From contig JAVSGI010000003.1 in the NCBI GenBank assembly GCA_032334235.1, forward strand, positions 372,001 to 436,000: 64,000 nt of DNA, in the 5' to 3' direction. A program made the position numbers and the translations under genes. The notes beneath the pieces were generated by a model. It searched no databases, was not told the origin of the DNA, and worked only from the letters and a program-made list of their open reading frames with translations. This DNA comes from Paracoccaceae bacterium Fryx2. Its GTDB lineage: Bacteria > Pseudomonadota > Alphaproteobacteria > Rhodobacterales > Rhodobacteraceae. Positions 39,196 through 48,193 of the stretch are shown one piece after another (position 1 is the first letter of the stretch; every line of letters begins with the position of its first letter).

Positions 39196-40096
39196 CGGGG
39201 CGTGGCGGGGTCGGCGCGGTCCGGGTCAGATGGGCAAGAAAGGCCGCCGCCACCACCGACAGGTGCTTGCCGCGCGGATAGGCCACGTTCCAGACCCGCA
39301 TCAGCGGAAAGCCCTGCACGTCCAGCGCCACCAGCCGGGGCGTCGCCGCCTCGGCCGCCATCGTGTCCTGCGACAGGATCGCCAGCCCCAGCCCCGCCAC
39401 CACCGCCTCCTTGATCGCCTCGTTCGAGCCCAGCTCCATCCGCACCCGTGGCCGGATGCCGCACTCGGCAAAGAACCTCTCGGCGGCGGCGCGGGTGCCC
39501 GACCCCGGCTCGCGCAGGATGAAGGGCTCTCCGGCCAGCTGCGCGAACGGCAGGTCGCGCGCGCGCGCCAGCGGATGATCGGCCCGCGCCAGCAGCAGGA
39601 TCGGATTGCGCGCCACGGGCGTTGCCACCACATCCAGCCCCTCGGGCGGCTGGCCCAGGATGCAGAGGTCGTCCTCGTTCGCGGCCAGCCGCGCGATCAC
39701 CGTCTGGCGGTTGGTGACGGTCAGCGCCACCTCGACGCCAGGGTTCAGGGTGCAGAACTCTCCAAGCCGACGGGGCAGAAAATACTGCACTGTCGAGACG
39801 ATAGCGATCTTCAGCCGCCCCCGCCGCAGGCCCTGGAGGTCGGCCAGCTGCATCTCCAGCCGCTCGATCCCCCCCAGCGTCTCGCGCGCGGTTTCGACCA
39901 CCGCCCGCCCCGCTTCGGTCAGGTAAAGCCGCTTGCCGATCCGGTCCAGCAACGGCAGCCCGAGCGACTCTTCCAACTGCTTGACCTGCGCAAAGACCGC
40001 AGGCTGGGTCAGGTGCAGCTCTTCGGCGGCGCGGGTGTAGCTGGCGTGCCGCGCCACCGCGGCGAACACCTGCAACTGTCGGAACGTGCAGCGCAT
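39149..40096 (-). CDS. cbbR: CbbR, LysR-type regulator of the RuBisCO operon
   Basis: A 315-residue LysR regulator. The DNA-binding part is FRQLQVFAAVARHASYTRAA with LTQPAVFAQVKQLEE. The CbbR-like effector domain has FILREPGSGTRAAAERFF and GSNEAIKEAVVAGLGLAILS. It is divergent from cbbL across 110 bp, the standard arrangement. Its 3' end overlaps the 3' end of the convergent sbtA-like gene by 47 bp. Confidence 0.95.
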   Translation of the reverse strand: MRCTFRQLQVFAAVARHASYTRAAEELHLTQPAVFAQVKQLEESLGLPLLDRIGKRLYLTEAGRAVVETARETLGGIERLEMQLADLQGLRRGRLKIAIVSTVQYFLPRRLGEFCTLNPGVEVALTVTNRQTVIARLAANEDDLCILGQPPEGLDVVATPVARNPILLLARADHPLARARDLPFAQLAGEPFILREPGSGTRAAAERFFAECGIRPRVRMELGSNEAIKEAVVAGLGLAILSQDTMAAEAATPRLVALDVQGFPLMRVWNVAYPRGKHLSVVAAAFLAHLTRTAPTPPRPVRSPARGKAAGPASG

Positions 40097-40206
40097 GATA
40101 ACCTTTTCCCTGTTCTGAGACTAAAAACTATTCAGTTTGGTTTATTCATGCAAGGCGGCATACGGAAACCGACCCGAGACATCGGGCAAAGGCAAGCGAG
40201 GAACCC
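40097..40206. promoter_or_regulatory. cbbL promoter: divergent cbbR-cbbL control region
   Basis: An unusually AT-rich 40-bp tract (about 40110-40150) sits in otherwise GC-rich DNA, with the dyad CTGA (40115-40118) / TCAG (40132-40135) and TTTATTCATGCAA at 40141-40153, which fits the loose LysR T-N11-A rule. These are the likely CbbR sites and cbbL promoter. Exact -35/-10 boxes cannot be named. Confidence 0.55.
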
Positions 40207-41628
40207 ATGGCCGCAAAGACATATGACGCCGGTGTGAAGGACTACCGCTCCATCTACTGGGAGCCGCAATATCAGGTGAAGGACAGCGACATCCTTGCCG
40301 TGTTCAAGGTGGTGCCCCAGGCGGGCGTGAGCCGCGAGGAGGCCGCAGCAGCGGTCGCCGCCGAAAGCTCGACCGCCACCTGGACGACGGTCTGGACCGA
40401 CCTTCTGACCGATCTGGACTATTACAAGGGCCGCGCCTACGCGATCGAAGACGTGCCGGGCAGCGACGATGCCTTCTATGCCTTCATCGCCTATCCGATG
40501 GACCTGTTCGAGGAAGGCTCGGTCGTCAACGTCTTCACCTCGCTGGTGGGCAACGTCTTCGGCTTCAAGGCGGTGCGCGCCCTGCGGCTGGAGGATGTGC
40601 GCTTCCCGCTGTGGTTCGTGATGACCTGCCCCGGCGCGCCGCACGGGATGAAGGTCGAACGCGACCTGCTGGACAAATACGGCCGCCCGCTTCTGGGCTG
40701 CACCATCAAGCCGAAGCTGGGGCTTTCGGCCAAGAACTACGGGCGCGCGGTCTATGAATGCCTGCGCGGCGGGCTCGACTTCACCAAGGACGACGAGAAC
40801 GTGAACTCGCAGCCCTTCCTGCGCTGGCGCGACCGCTTCCTGTTCTGCCAGGAGGCGATCGTCAAGGCCGAGGCCGAGACCTCCGAGCGCAAGGGCCACT
40901 ACATGAACGTGACCGCCGGCACGATGGAGGAAATGTACGAGCGCGCCGAGTTCGCCAAGGAGATCGGCACCCCGATCATCATGTCGGATTATCTGACCGT
41001 CGGCTGGTCGGCGCACACCAGCCTGTCGCGCTGGTGCCGCAAGAACGGGATGCTGCTGCACGTTCACCGCGCCATGCACGCCGTGATGGACCGCAACCCG
41101 AACCACGGCATCAACTTCCGGGTGCTGGCCAAGATCCTGCGGCTGATGGGCGGCGACCACCTGCATTCCGGCACCGTGGTCGGCAAGCTGGAAGGCGACC
41201 GCGAAGCCACCATCGGCTGGATCAACCTGCTGCGCGACCGCTTCATCAAGACCGACCGGTCGCGCGGGATCTTCTTCGATCAGGACTGGGGGCCGCAGCC
41301 GGGCGTGTTCCCGGTGGCCTCGGGCGGCATCCATGTCTGGCACATGCCGGCGCTGGTCTCGATCTTCGGCAATGACTCGGTGCTGCAGTTCGGCGGCGGC
41401 ACGCTGGGCCACCCCTGGGGCAACGCCGCGGGCGCCTGCGCCAACCGCGTGGCGCTGGAAGCCTGCGTTCAGGCCCGCAACGACGGCCGCGACCTGGAAA
41501 AGGAAGGCAAGGAAATCCTGACCAAGGCCGCCAGGACCAGCCCCGAATTGCGGATGGCGATGGAGACCTGGAAAGAGATCCGCTTCGAATTCGACACCGT
41601 CGACAAGCTCGACGTGCAGCACCGCTGA
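40207..41628 (+). CDS. cbbL: ribulose-bisphosphate carboxylase large subunit, form IA
   Basis: A 473-residue large subunit of RuBisCO, fixing CO2 onto ribulose 1,5-bisphosphate. Active-site residues are present: K168 in [11 protein letters not shown], carbamylated K194 with D196 and E197 in [14 protein letters not shown]287 in [11 protein letters not shown], and loop-6 K327 in VVGKLEGDR. The HVHRAMHAV and [11 protein letters not shown] stretches are form IA rather than form IC. Presence of cbbQ and cbbO, and absence of carboxysome genes, fits the non-carboxysomal IAq type. Confidence 0.98.
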   Translation: MAAKTYDAGVKDYRSIYWEPQYQVKDSDILAVFKVVPQAGVSREEAAAAVAAESSTATWTTVWTDLLTDLDYYKGRAYAIEDVPGSDDAFYAFIAYPMDLFEEGSVVNVFTSLVGNVFGFKAVRALRLEDVRFPLWFVMTCPGAPHGMKVERDLLDKYGRPLLGCTIKPKLGLSAKNYGRAVYECLRGGLDFTKDDENVNSQPFLRWRDRFLFCQEAIVKAEAETSERKGHYMNVTAGTMEEMYERAEFAKEIGTPIIMSDYLTVGWSAHTSLSRWCRKNGMLLHVHRAMHAVMDRNPNHGINFRVLAKILRLMGGDHLHSGTVVGKLEGDREATIGWINLLRDRFIKTDRSRGIFFDQDWGPQPGVFPVASGGIHVWHMPALVSIFGNDSVLQFGGGTLGHPWGNAAGACANRVALEACVQARNDGRDLEKEGKEILTKAARTSPELRMAMETWKEIRFEFDTVDKLDVQHR

Positions 41629-41649
41629 GCCACAGGAAAGGACACCACA

Positions 41650-42003
41650 ATGAGCGTTCAGGATTACAAGTCGCGGCTGTCGGACCCGGCCAGCCGCAAG
41701 ATGGGCACCTTTTCCTATCTGCCGCCGATGACCGAGGACGAGATCCGCAGTCAGGTCGTGTGGATCGTGAAGAACGGCTGGAATCCGGCCATCGAACATA
41801 CCGAGCCGCAATTTGCCGCGGGCACCTACTGGTACATGTGGAAGCTGCCGATGTTCGGGGAAACCGATGTCGATGTGATCCTCGCCGAGCTGAAAGCCTG
41901 TCATGAGGCCAACCCCGACAACCACGTCCGGCTGATCGGCTACGACAACCTGTCGCAGAGCCAGGGCGCCAACATGGTCGTGTATCGCGGCGCGGCCGTC
42001 TGA
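41650..42003 (+). CDS. cbbS: ribulose-bisphosphate carboxylase small subunit
   Basis: A 117-residue small subunit with the form I features [32 protein letters not shown] and [23 protein letters not shown] lies before the ATG, 21 bp after cbbL. It caps the L8S8 holoenzyme. A strong hairpin follows directly after its stop. Confidence 0.97.
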   Translation: MSVQDYKSRLSDPASRKMGTFSYLPPMTEDEIRSQVVWIVKNGWNPAIEHTEPQFAAGTYWYMWKLPMFGETDVDVILAELKACHEANPDNHVRLIGYDNLSQSQGANMVVYRGAAV

Positions 42004-42007
42004 TCCC

Positions 42008-42039
42008 GCCGCCCGCCACCCCATGCGGTGGCGGGCGGC
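42008..42039 (+). other. strong stem-loop between cbbS and cbbQ
   Basis: Perfect 13-bp arms GCCGCCCGCCACC (42008-42020) and GGTGGCGGGCGGC (42027-42039) with loop CCATGC, 4 bp after the cbbS stop. There is no T-run, so rather than a full terminator it may stabilise the cbbLS transcript 3' end or attenuate reading into cbbQO, giving more RuBisCO than activase. Confidence 0.75.
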
Positions 42040-42116
42040 ACCCTGCCCGCCGCATCCTTTCCGCAGCGGGCCCCAGCCGCGCCCGTTGCGCGGCCCCCCC
42101 TTTCCCCGAGGTCATC

Positions 42117-42920
42117 ATGGACGAAATCACCCGACCCTTCCGCATCGCCGACGAGCCCTGGTATCGCCCCGTGGCCGACGAGATCGCGTTGTTCGAGGCG
42201 GCCCATGCCGCGCACATGCCCGTCATGCTGAAAGGCCCCACCGGCTGCGGCAAGACCCGCTTTGTCGAGCACATGGCCTGGCGGCTGGGCAAGCCGCTGG
42301 TCACCGTCGCCTGCAACGAGGACATGACCGCATCGGACCTTGTCGGCCGCTTCCTGCTGGATGCGCAAGGCACGCGCTGGCAGGATGGCCCGCTGACCTT
42401 CGCCGCCCGTCACGGCGCGATCTGCTATCTGGATGAGGTGGTCGAGGCGCGGCAGGATACCACCGTGGTGATCCACCCGCTGACCGACAACCGCCGCGTG
42501 CTGCCGCTGGAAAAGAAGGGCGAGCTCTTGCGCGCGCACCCCGACTTCCATCTCGTGATCAGCTACAACCCCGGCTACCAGAGCCTGATGAAGGATCTGA
42601 AGCAATCCACCAAGCAGCGGTTCGGCGCGCTGGATTTCAGCTGGCCCGACCATGGCGTGGAGGTCGAGATCGTGGCGCACGAGGCGGGCGTGGACCGCGC
42701 GACCGCCGACAAGCTGGTCTCGATCGCCGAGCGGGCGCGCAACCTGAAGGGCCACGGGCTGGACGAGGGCATCTCGACCCGGATGCTGGTCCATGCCGGC
42801 GGGCTGATCGCGCAAGGGGTAGCACCGGTCCCGGCCTGCCGGATGGCGCTGGTCCGACCGATCACCGACGATCCCGACATGCGCGACGCGCTCGACGCCG
42901 CCGTCATCACCTTTTTCTGA
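42117..42920 (+). CDS. cbbQ: CbbQ, AAA+ RuBisCO activase subunit
   Basis: A 267-residue AAA+ ATPase of the CbbQ/NirQ/NorQ family. Walker A is GPTGCGKT at residues 40-47, Walker B ICYLDEV at about 102-108. The CbbQ C-terminal domain follows ([16 protein letters not shown]). It forms hexamers that with CbbO remove inhibitory sugar phosphates from RuBisCO. NorQ could be confused with it by sequence, but the position behind cbbLS decides. Confidence 0.95.
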   Translation: MDEITRPFRIADEPWYRPVADEIALFEAAHAAHMPVMLKGPTGCGKTRFVEHMAWRLGKPLVTVACNEDMTASDLVGRFLLDAQGTRWQDGPLTFAARHGAICYLDEVVEARQDTTVVIHPLTDNRRVLPLEKKGELLRAHPDFHLVISYNPGYQSLMKDLKQSTKQRFGALDFSWPDHGVEVEIVAHEAGVDRATADKLVSIAERARNLKGHGLDEGISTRMLVHAGGLIAQGVAPVPACRMALVRPITDDPDMRDALDAAVITFF

Positions 42921-42929
42921 GGTCTGGCC

Positions 42930-45167
42930 ATGACCCTTGCAGAGCTTGACGACCTGCCCGCGGCCGCGCGCGCCCTTCTGGCGACCCTTGCACCCGAAGC
43001 CGCCCGCAGCCTTTCGCCGCAGGGGCGCGAGGTCTGGCGCGAAGGGGCGCAGGCGTTGCACCGCATGGGCCGGGGCGAAGAGCCGGTCTGCGCCTGGATC
43101 GAGGCTGCACCGCCGCTTGCGCGCGAACTGGGCGAGGATGTGCTGCCCGATCTGGCCCGCGAATGCCTGGGCCTCGCCTCGCGCACCTCGGGGGCGGTGA
43201 TCGCGCAGGTGCTGGCGACGGCGCCTCTGGCCGCGCGGCGGCTGGGGGATGCCGATCTGTTCCGGGCCTATCTGGGCTTTCTGAACGTGCTGCTGGCGCA
43301 GGCGCCGCGGGCCTTGCGCCCGATGCTCGACCATCTGGACGAGCTGTTTGGCGTGCTGACCCTTGGCGGCCTGCGCCGCTGGGCGCTGTGGGGCGCCGAG
43401 GCGCACCGGACGAAACACGCGGAACTTCTGCGCTACTTTGCACTGGAAAGCGCCGAGGCGAAGGCTGTCCTGCAGCGCGAACGCAAGGGGGTGCTGTTCG
43501 TCGACATCCACCGCCGGATCGGCGCCTATCTGCGCGCGCTCTGGGGCCGCGACTTCGCCATGCGGCCGACCTCGGGCGACTACGAGGCGCGTGAGGGGCT
43601 GCGGCCGTTCATCGAGGACGGCACGCTGCACCTGCCCGACGCCTGGGATGACTGGCAGGGGATCGCGGGGCTTGATCTTTACCGCGCCGCCGCCGCCCAT
43701 GCCGCAGCGCATGTGGTGGCCCGGCGCGCGCCGCTGGGGATGGACGGCCTCTCGCTGCTGCAGCGCGCCTGCATCGGCCTGATCGAGGACGCCCGCGCCG
43801 AGGCGCTGGCCATCGCCCGCTTCCCGCGCCTGCGCGACCTCTGGGCGCGGTTCCACACCGGCGACGGCCCGCTGGACCGGATCGCCCGCGCGCTGCTGCT
43901 GCCGGAGGCAGAGACGACCGACCCCCATGCCCTCTGGGCACGCGCGGCCTTCAAGGACGCGGACCTCTCTACAGAAGCGACATCGCGCGCCCTGGGCCTG
44001 ACGCTGGCCGAGCGGCTTGGCGCCCTGCTCCCGCCGCCTTCCGCCCCTTACCGTGATGACAACCGCGCGCTGTGGGAGGCGGATGACTGCGACTGGGACG
44101 ACGCCCCCGCCCCCGAACAGCGGCGCCTTTACGTCTCGGTCTCCGAAATGGTGAACGAGGTGGAGGTCGAGACCGCGGGCGAGGATGCGCAGGAGGTCTG
44201 GGTCTGCGCCACCGAGTTCTTCGACGATGACGGCATCAGCTACAACGCGCGCGAGGGCCGCGAGCCGGTTTCGCCGCCCCGCACCTACCCCGAGTTCGAC
44301 CACCGCATCGGCCTGCACCGGCCCGACTGGGCCACCGTGCTGGAAAAGCGCCCGAAGCCGGGCGATCCGCAGGTTGCCGAGGCGATCCTGCGCGACCACC
44401 GCCCGGTCCTTTCCCGGATGCGCCGCGTGCTGGAGGCGATGCAGCCACAGGGGGTGCGGCGCCTGCGCAGGCTGGAGGAAGGCGACGATCTCGACCTGAA
44501 CGCCGCCATTGCCGCGCGGCTGGACATGCGGCTTGGCCAACAGCCCGACCCGCGGGTGATGATGCGGCTGGTCCGCAGCACGCGCGACGTGGCGGTGATG
44601 CTGCTGCTCGACCTGTCGGAATCGACCAACGACCCGGTGGGGCAGGACGGCCGACGCCTGATCGACATGACACGCGAGGCGACCGTGCTGCTGGCCGAGG
44701 CGGTGCATCGCGTGGGCGACCCCTTCGCGCTGCACGGTTTCTGCTCGGACGGGCGGCACAACGTGTTCTACCAGCGGTTCAAGGACTTCAGCGATGACTG
44801 GGGCCCCCTGCCCAAAGCCCGCGTGGCCGGAATGGAGGGCCGCCTTTCGACCCGCATGGGCGCCGCGATCCGCCATGCGGGCTGGCACCTCGGCCAGCAG
44901 CGCGCGGCGCGCAAGCTGCTTCTGGTGCTGACCGACGGCGCGCCCGCCGACATCGACACGCGCGACCCCGCGCACCTGCGCCACGACGCCCGCGCCGCGG
45001 TGGACGAGGTGACCCGCCAGGGCGTGCAGCCTTTCTGCCTGTCGCTCGACCCGCAGGCGGATGGCTATGTGGCGCAGATCTTCGGCCCGCGCGGCTACCA
45101 GATCCTCGACCGGATCGACCGCCTGCCCGAACGCCTTCCCCGGCTCTACGCCGGCCTGACGCGCTGA
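42930..45167 (+). CDS. cbbO: CbbO, von Willebrand-domain RuBisCO activase adaptor
   Basis: A 745-residue adaptor protein. A long helical N-terminal region is followed by a vWA domain from about residue 550 with the metal-ion-dependent adhesion motif LLLDLSESTN (DxSxS), VLTDGAPADID further on and an acidic stretch EADDCDWDDAPAPEQ between them. CbbO bridges RuBisCO and the CbbQ hexamer. It starts 9 bp after cbbQ. Confidence 0.95.
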   Translation: MTLAELDDLPAAARALLATLAPEAARSLSPQGREVWREGAQALHRMGRGEEPVCAWIEAAPPLARELGEDVLPDLARECLGLASRTSGAVIAQVLATAPLAARRLGDADLFRAYLGFLNVLLAQAPRALRPMLDHLDELFGVLTLGGLRRWALWGAEAHRTKHAELLRYFALESAEAKAVLQRERKGVLFVDIHRRIGAYLRALWGRDFAMRPTSGDYEAREGLRPFIEDGTLHLPDAWDDWQGIAGLDLYRAAAAHAAAHVVARRAPLGMDGLSLLQRACIGLIEDARAEALAIARFPRLRDLWARFHTGDGPLDRIARALLLPEAETTDPHALWARAAFKDADLSTEATSRALGLTLAERLGALLPPPSAPYRDDNRALWEADDCDWDDAPAPEQRRLYVSVSEMVNEVEVETAGEDAQEVWVCATEFFDDDGISYNAREGREPVSPPRTYPEFDHRIGLHRPDWATVLEKRPKPGDPQVAEAILRDHRPVLSRMRRVLEAMQPQGVRRLRRLEEGDDLDLNAAIAARLDMRLGQQPDPRVMMRLVRSTRDVAVMLLLDLSESTNDPVGQDGRRLIDMTREATVLLAEAVHRVGDPFALHGFCSDGRHNVFYQRFKDFSDDWGPLPKARVAGMEGRLSTRMGAAIRHAGWHLGQQRAARKLLLVLTDGAPADIDTRDPAHLRHDARAAVDEVTRQGVQPFCLSLDPQADGYVAQIFGPRGYQILDRIDRLPERLPRLYAGLTR

Positions 45168-45195
45168 CCCTCGGGCTGGGGCGGCATGAACAGCG

Positions 45196-45220
45196 CAGGG
45201 ATCGCCCGGTGCGATCCCTG
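45196..45220. terminator. hairpin between convergent cbbO and the GntP-type gene
   Basis: Perfect 10-bp arms CAGGGATCGC (45196-45205) and GCGATCCCTG (45211-45220) with loop CCGGT. It lies in the 69-bp space between the two converging genes and can serve both transcripts; T-runs are short. Confidence 0.7.
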
Positions 45221-45236
45221 TTGCGGCCTCTGCGGG

Positions 45237-46595
45237 TCAGAAGCTTCCGAACGCCATCCCGAGCGCGATGATCAGGACGCAGGCCACCGTGGGCACCAGC
45301 ACCGCCACCACAAAGATGTCGCCATAGGCCTGGCGGTGGGTCATGCCGCAGATTCCCAGAAGCGTTATCACCGCGCCATTGTGCGGCAGCGTATCAAGGC
45401 CGCCGGTTGCAACGGCGACAACCCGGTGCAGCAGCGCGGGGTCCACGCCCTGGATGGCACCTTGCGCCAGGAGCGTCGGCCCCAGCACATCCAGCGCGAT
45501 CGACATCCCGCCCGAAGCCGACCCGGTGATTCCGGCCAGGGCGCCCGAGGAAAGCGCCGCCGAGATCAGCACATGCCCGCCCGACAGCCCGTCCAGGCTT
45601 GCCCGCAAGACCTCGAACCCCGGCAACGAGGCGATGACCGCGCCAAAGCCGACCAGGCTGGCGGTGTTGAAAAGCGGCAGAAGCGCGGATTCCGCGCCGG
45701 AGTTCAGAACCTGCATCACCTGCGGCGGACGGCTGAGGATCAGCGCCAGCGCCAGCGCCACCCCAAGCGCGGTGATGACCGACCACAGCCCCTTGACGCG
45801 CGAGATCTCGGTCTGGCCATAGACTGCCCCGGCAAGATACCCCGTATCCAGCGCAGGCAGGATGAAGCTGCCCATGATCAGCGTCACCAGCCCCACCGAC
45901 AGGATCGGCAGCAGCGCGATCCAGAAGGAGATCGGCTCGCCGTTGGCCGGCGCATCGGGAACAACGGGCACGGCATCGCCCAGCAGCGACGTTGCGCGGG
46001 TTTGCAGCCAGATCACGCCAAGCCCCAGCATGACAGCGCCCGCAATCAGCCCGAGGCCGGGCGCGGCAAAGGGCGTGGTGCCGAAGGTCGCCATGGGAAT
46101 CGCGTTCTGGATCGATGGCGTGCCGGGCAAGGCGGTCATGGTGAAGGTAAAGGCCCCGAGCGCAATCGTCGCCGGGACCAGCCGCGCCGGAAGGCCGGTC
46201 GTGGCGAACAGCGCGCGCGCAAGTGGCCACGCGGCAAAGGCCACCACGAACAGCGACACGCCGCCATAGGTCAACATCGCGCAGGCCATGACCACCGCCA
46301 GAATGGCGTTCTTCGGGCCAAGGGCCGAGGCGATCCCCGAGGCCAGGCGGGCGGCGGCCCCCGAAGCCTCCATGACCTTGCCGAACAATGCGCCCAGCAG
46401 GAACAACGGGAAGAACGACACCACGAAGCCCCCCGCCGCCGCCATGAATATCTGTGTATAGCCTGCGAGGACCGGCATACCCGTCGCCGCGGCGGCCGAC
46501 AGTGCCAGCACGGGCGCCAGCAACAGCACCGAAACCCCGCGCCATGCCCCGATGATCAGCAGAGCCAGTGACAGGACGAGCGGCAGCGCGGACAT
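45237..46595 (-). CDS. GntP-family permease
   Basis: A 452-residue polytopic transporter of the gluconate:proton symporter family with about twelve hydrophobic segments. It has the family stretches FFPLFLLGALFGKVMEASG and GALAGITGSASGGMSIALD, and GLDTLPHNGAVITLLGI near the end. The start at 46595 follows AAAAGGAGG. Substrates in the family are gluconate or similar hydroxy acids; no catabolic gene is adjacent. A perfect palindrome lies just upstream of the start. Confidence 0.9.
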   Translation of the reverse strand: MSALPLVLSLALLIIGAWRGVSVLLLAPVLALSAAAATGMPVLAGYTQIFMAAAGGFVVSFFPLFLLGALFGKVMEASGAAARLASGIASALGPKNAILAVVMACAMLTYGGVSLFVVAFAAWPLARALFATTGLPARLVPATIALGAFTFTMTALPGTPSIQNAIPMATFGTTPFAAPGLGLIAGAVMLGLGVIWLQTRATSLLGDAVPVVPDAPANGEPISFWIALLPILSVGLVTLIMGSFILPALDTGYLAGAVYGQTEISRVKGLWSVITALGVALALALILSRPPQVMQVLNSGAESALLPLFNTASLVGFGAVIASLPGFEVLRASLDGLSGGHVLISAALSSGALAGITGSASGGMSIALDVLGPTLLAQGAIQGVDPALLHRVVAVATGGLDTLPHNGAVITLLGICGMTHRQAYGDIFVVAVLVPTVACVLIIALGMAFGSF

Positions 46596-47125
46596 GTGAC
46601 CTCCTTTTGCTGCGATGCAGCATAGCCGAGTTCGCGGGCAAGCGCGAGGTGCCCAAACCGCAATTTCCGGCAGGGGCCGCGGTCTTTGGCGGCCGCTTCG
46701 GGCGAACGGGAAATGCTCCGGGCTGGCCGGCGCATGGCCAAGCCCGCCATGGGTGGTGCCGACCAGGGCTGCCCCGTTGCCCGACACGGAACGCCTTGTC
46801 GCGGGTGGTTCAGGGGCCCGGTGCCAGGGGAAAAGATGCTGAATGTCGTGGCCGATTGAAGCGGCCACCCTCTACCGGCACGAAAGCGGCAGTTTCCTGC
46901 CGCCCCGGCCCGCCGTTTGCAGCCGCGCAGACACCCGATCGCACCGACCCTGCCCATCATCCCGATTCGGGGTTGCCATTCCCCTGACGGCTGCGGCCGG
47001 GTGTCGTCCCGGGCCGGACGGTCTGCACCGGCCCGCCGCGGCCGGATGCCCCGGCCTTGGACCACGGCGCTGATTGACGTACCTCAGACTTGGCGGGATA
47101 GTCGCCCCCAGGGGGGGGACTTGCC
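46596..47125. other. gene-free divergent spacer between the GntP-type permease and lacI-type genes
   Basis: About 530 bp without a supported gene. Visible elements are the palindrome TGCTGC GAT GCAGCA (46608-46622), 13 bp before the permease start, and the 9-mer CGTACCTCA at 47078-47086, which recurs before the solute-binding gene at 50499. Open frames here are unsupported. Confidence 0.55.
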
Positions 47126-48193
47126 GTGCGACCAACCGTCAACGACATCGCCAGAGAGGCGGGCGTCAGCCTTGCCACCGTGGACCGCGTGCTGAACGCC
47201 CGGCCGGGCGTGCGCGACAAGACCATCCGCGCGGTGCAGGACGCGATTGCCCGGCTGGGCTATGTGCGCGACGTGGCGGCGGCCAATCTGGCGCGGCAGC
47301 GCACCTACCGGCTGGCCTTCGTGCTGCCCGACACCGAAAGCCAGTTCGTCGGCACGCTGGTCTCGGCGCTGCACGCCGCCCGCCCGATGGCCGCCAGCCT
47401 GCGCAGCGAGGTGCAGCTTTGCCGCTTTCCCGCCGAAGACCCGCACGCGCTGGCGCACCTGCTGGCCGAACTGGCGGCGCAGGGCGTGGCGGGTGTGGCG
47501 CTGATGGCGCCGGAAACCCCGATCCTGCGCGACGCGATCCGGGCGCTGCGCCAGCGCGGCGTGGCGGTGGTGGCGCTGGTGTCCGACCTGCCGAACACCG
47601 AGCGCGACCATTTCGTCGGCATCGACAACCGCGCGGCGGGGCGCACCGCGGCGGTGCTGATGGGGCGCTTCCTGCGGGCGGGGCCTGCCAGGGTGATCGT
47701 GCTCGCGCAATCCATGCTGCTGCGCGAAAGCAACGAGCGGCGGCTGGGCTTCGACGAGGTCATGCTGCGCGACTTTCCGCAGGTGACGGCGCTGCCGACG
47801 CTGGAAAGCCACGGCTCGGCGCGCATCCTCGGGCAGGCCATCACCGAAACCCTGCGCCACACGCCCGAGGTCGGCGGTATCTACCTTCTGGGCAGCGGGC
47901 ATCGCTACCTGAGCCAGGCATTGCGCGACCGGGGGCTGGCGGGCAGGCTGGTGGTGATCGGGCATGAACTGACGCCGCATGTCCGCGCGGCGCTGGAGGC
48001 GGGCAGCATGGATGCCGTCATCACCCAGAACGTCGGGCATCTGGTGCGCTCGGCCCTGCGGGTGCTGCGCGGCAAGATCGACCACAGCCCGATCGACGCG
48101 GGGCAGGAGCAGATCAGGATCGAGGTGGTGCTCCGCGAAAACCTGCCCGCATTGGCCGACGACACCGAGGATGACATCAGGGAGGCATCATGA
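47126..48193 (+). CDS. LacI-family transcriptional regulator
   Basis: A 355-residue regulator with the N-terminal LacI helix-turn-helix RPTVNDIAREAGVSLATVDR and hinge AAANLARQRTYRLAF. The periplasmic-binding-protein-like effector domain follows. It starts at GTG 47126 behind a G-run that can act as ribosome site. The stop overlaps the ATG of the isomerase gene (ATGA), so it is co-transcribed with the operon it probably controls. Confidence 0.93.
   Translation: MRPTVNDIAREAGVSLATVDRVLNARPGVRDKTIRAVQDAIARLGYVRDVAAANLARQRTYRLAFVLPDTESQFVGTLVSALHAARPMAASLRSEVQLCRFPAEDPHALAHLLAELAAQGVAGVALMAPETPILRDAIRALRQRGVAVVALVSDLPNTERDHFVGIDNRAAGRTAAVLMGRFLRAGPARVIVLAQSMLLRESNERRLGFDEVMLRDFPQVTALPTLESHGSARILGQAITETLRHTPEVGGIYLLGSGHRYLSQALRDRGLAGRLVVIGHELTPHVRAALEAGSMDAVITQNVGHLVRSALRVLRGKIDHSPIDAGQEQIRIEVVLRENLPALADDTEDDIREAS

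Noticed and set aside
34645-45167. Carboxysome locus beside RuBisCO
   Set aside because: No shell proteins, CsoS2-like repeats or carbonic anhydrase are visible; cbbQ and cbbO follow cbbS directly.
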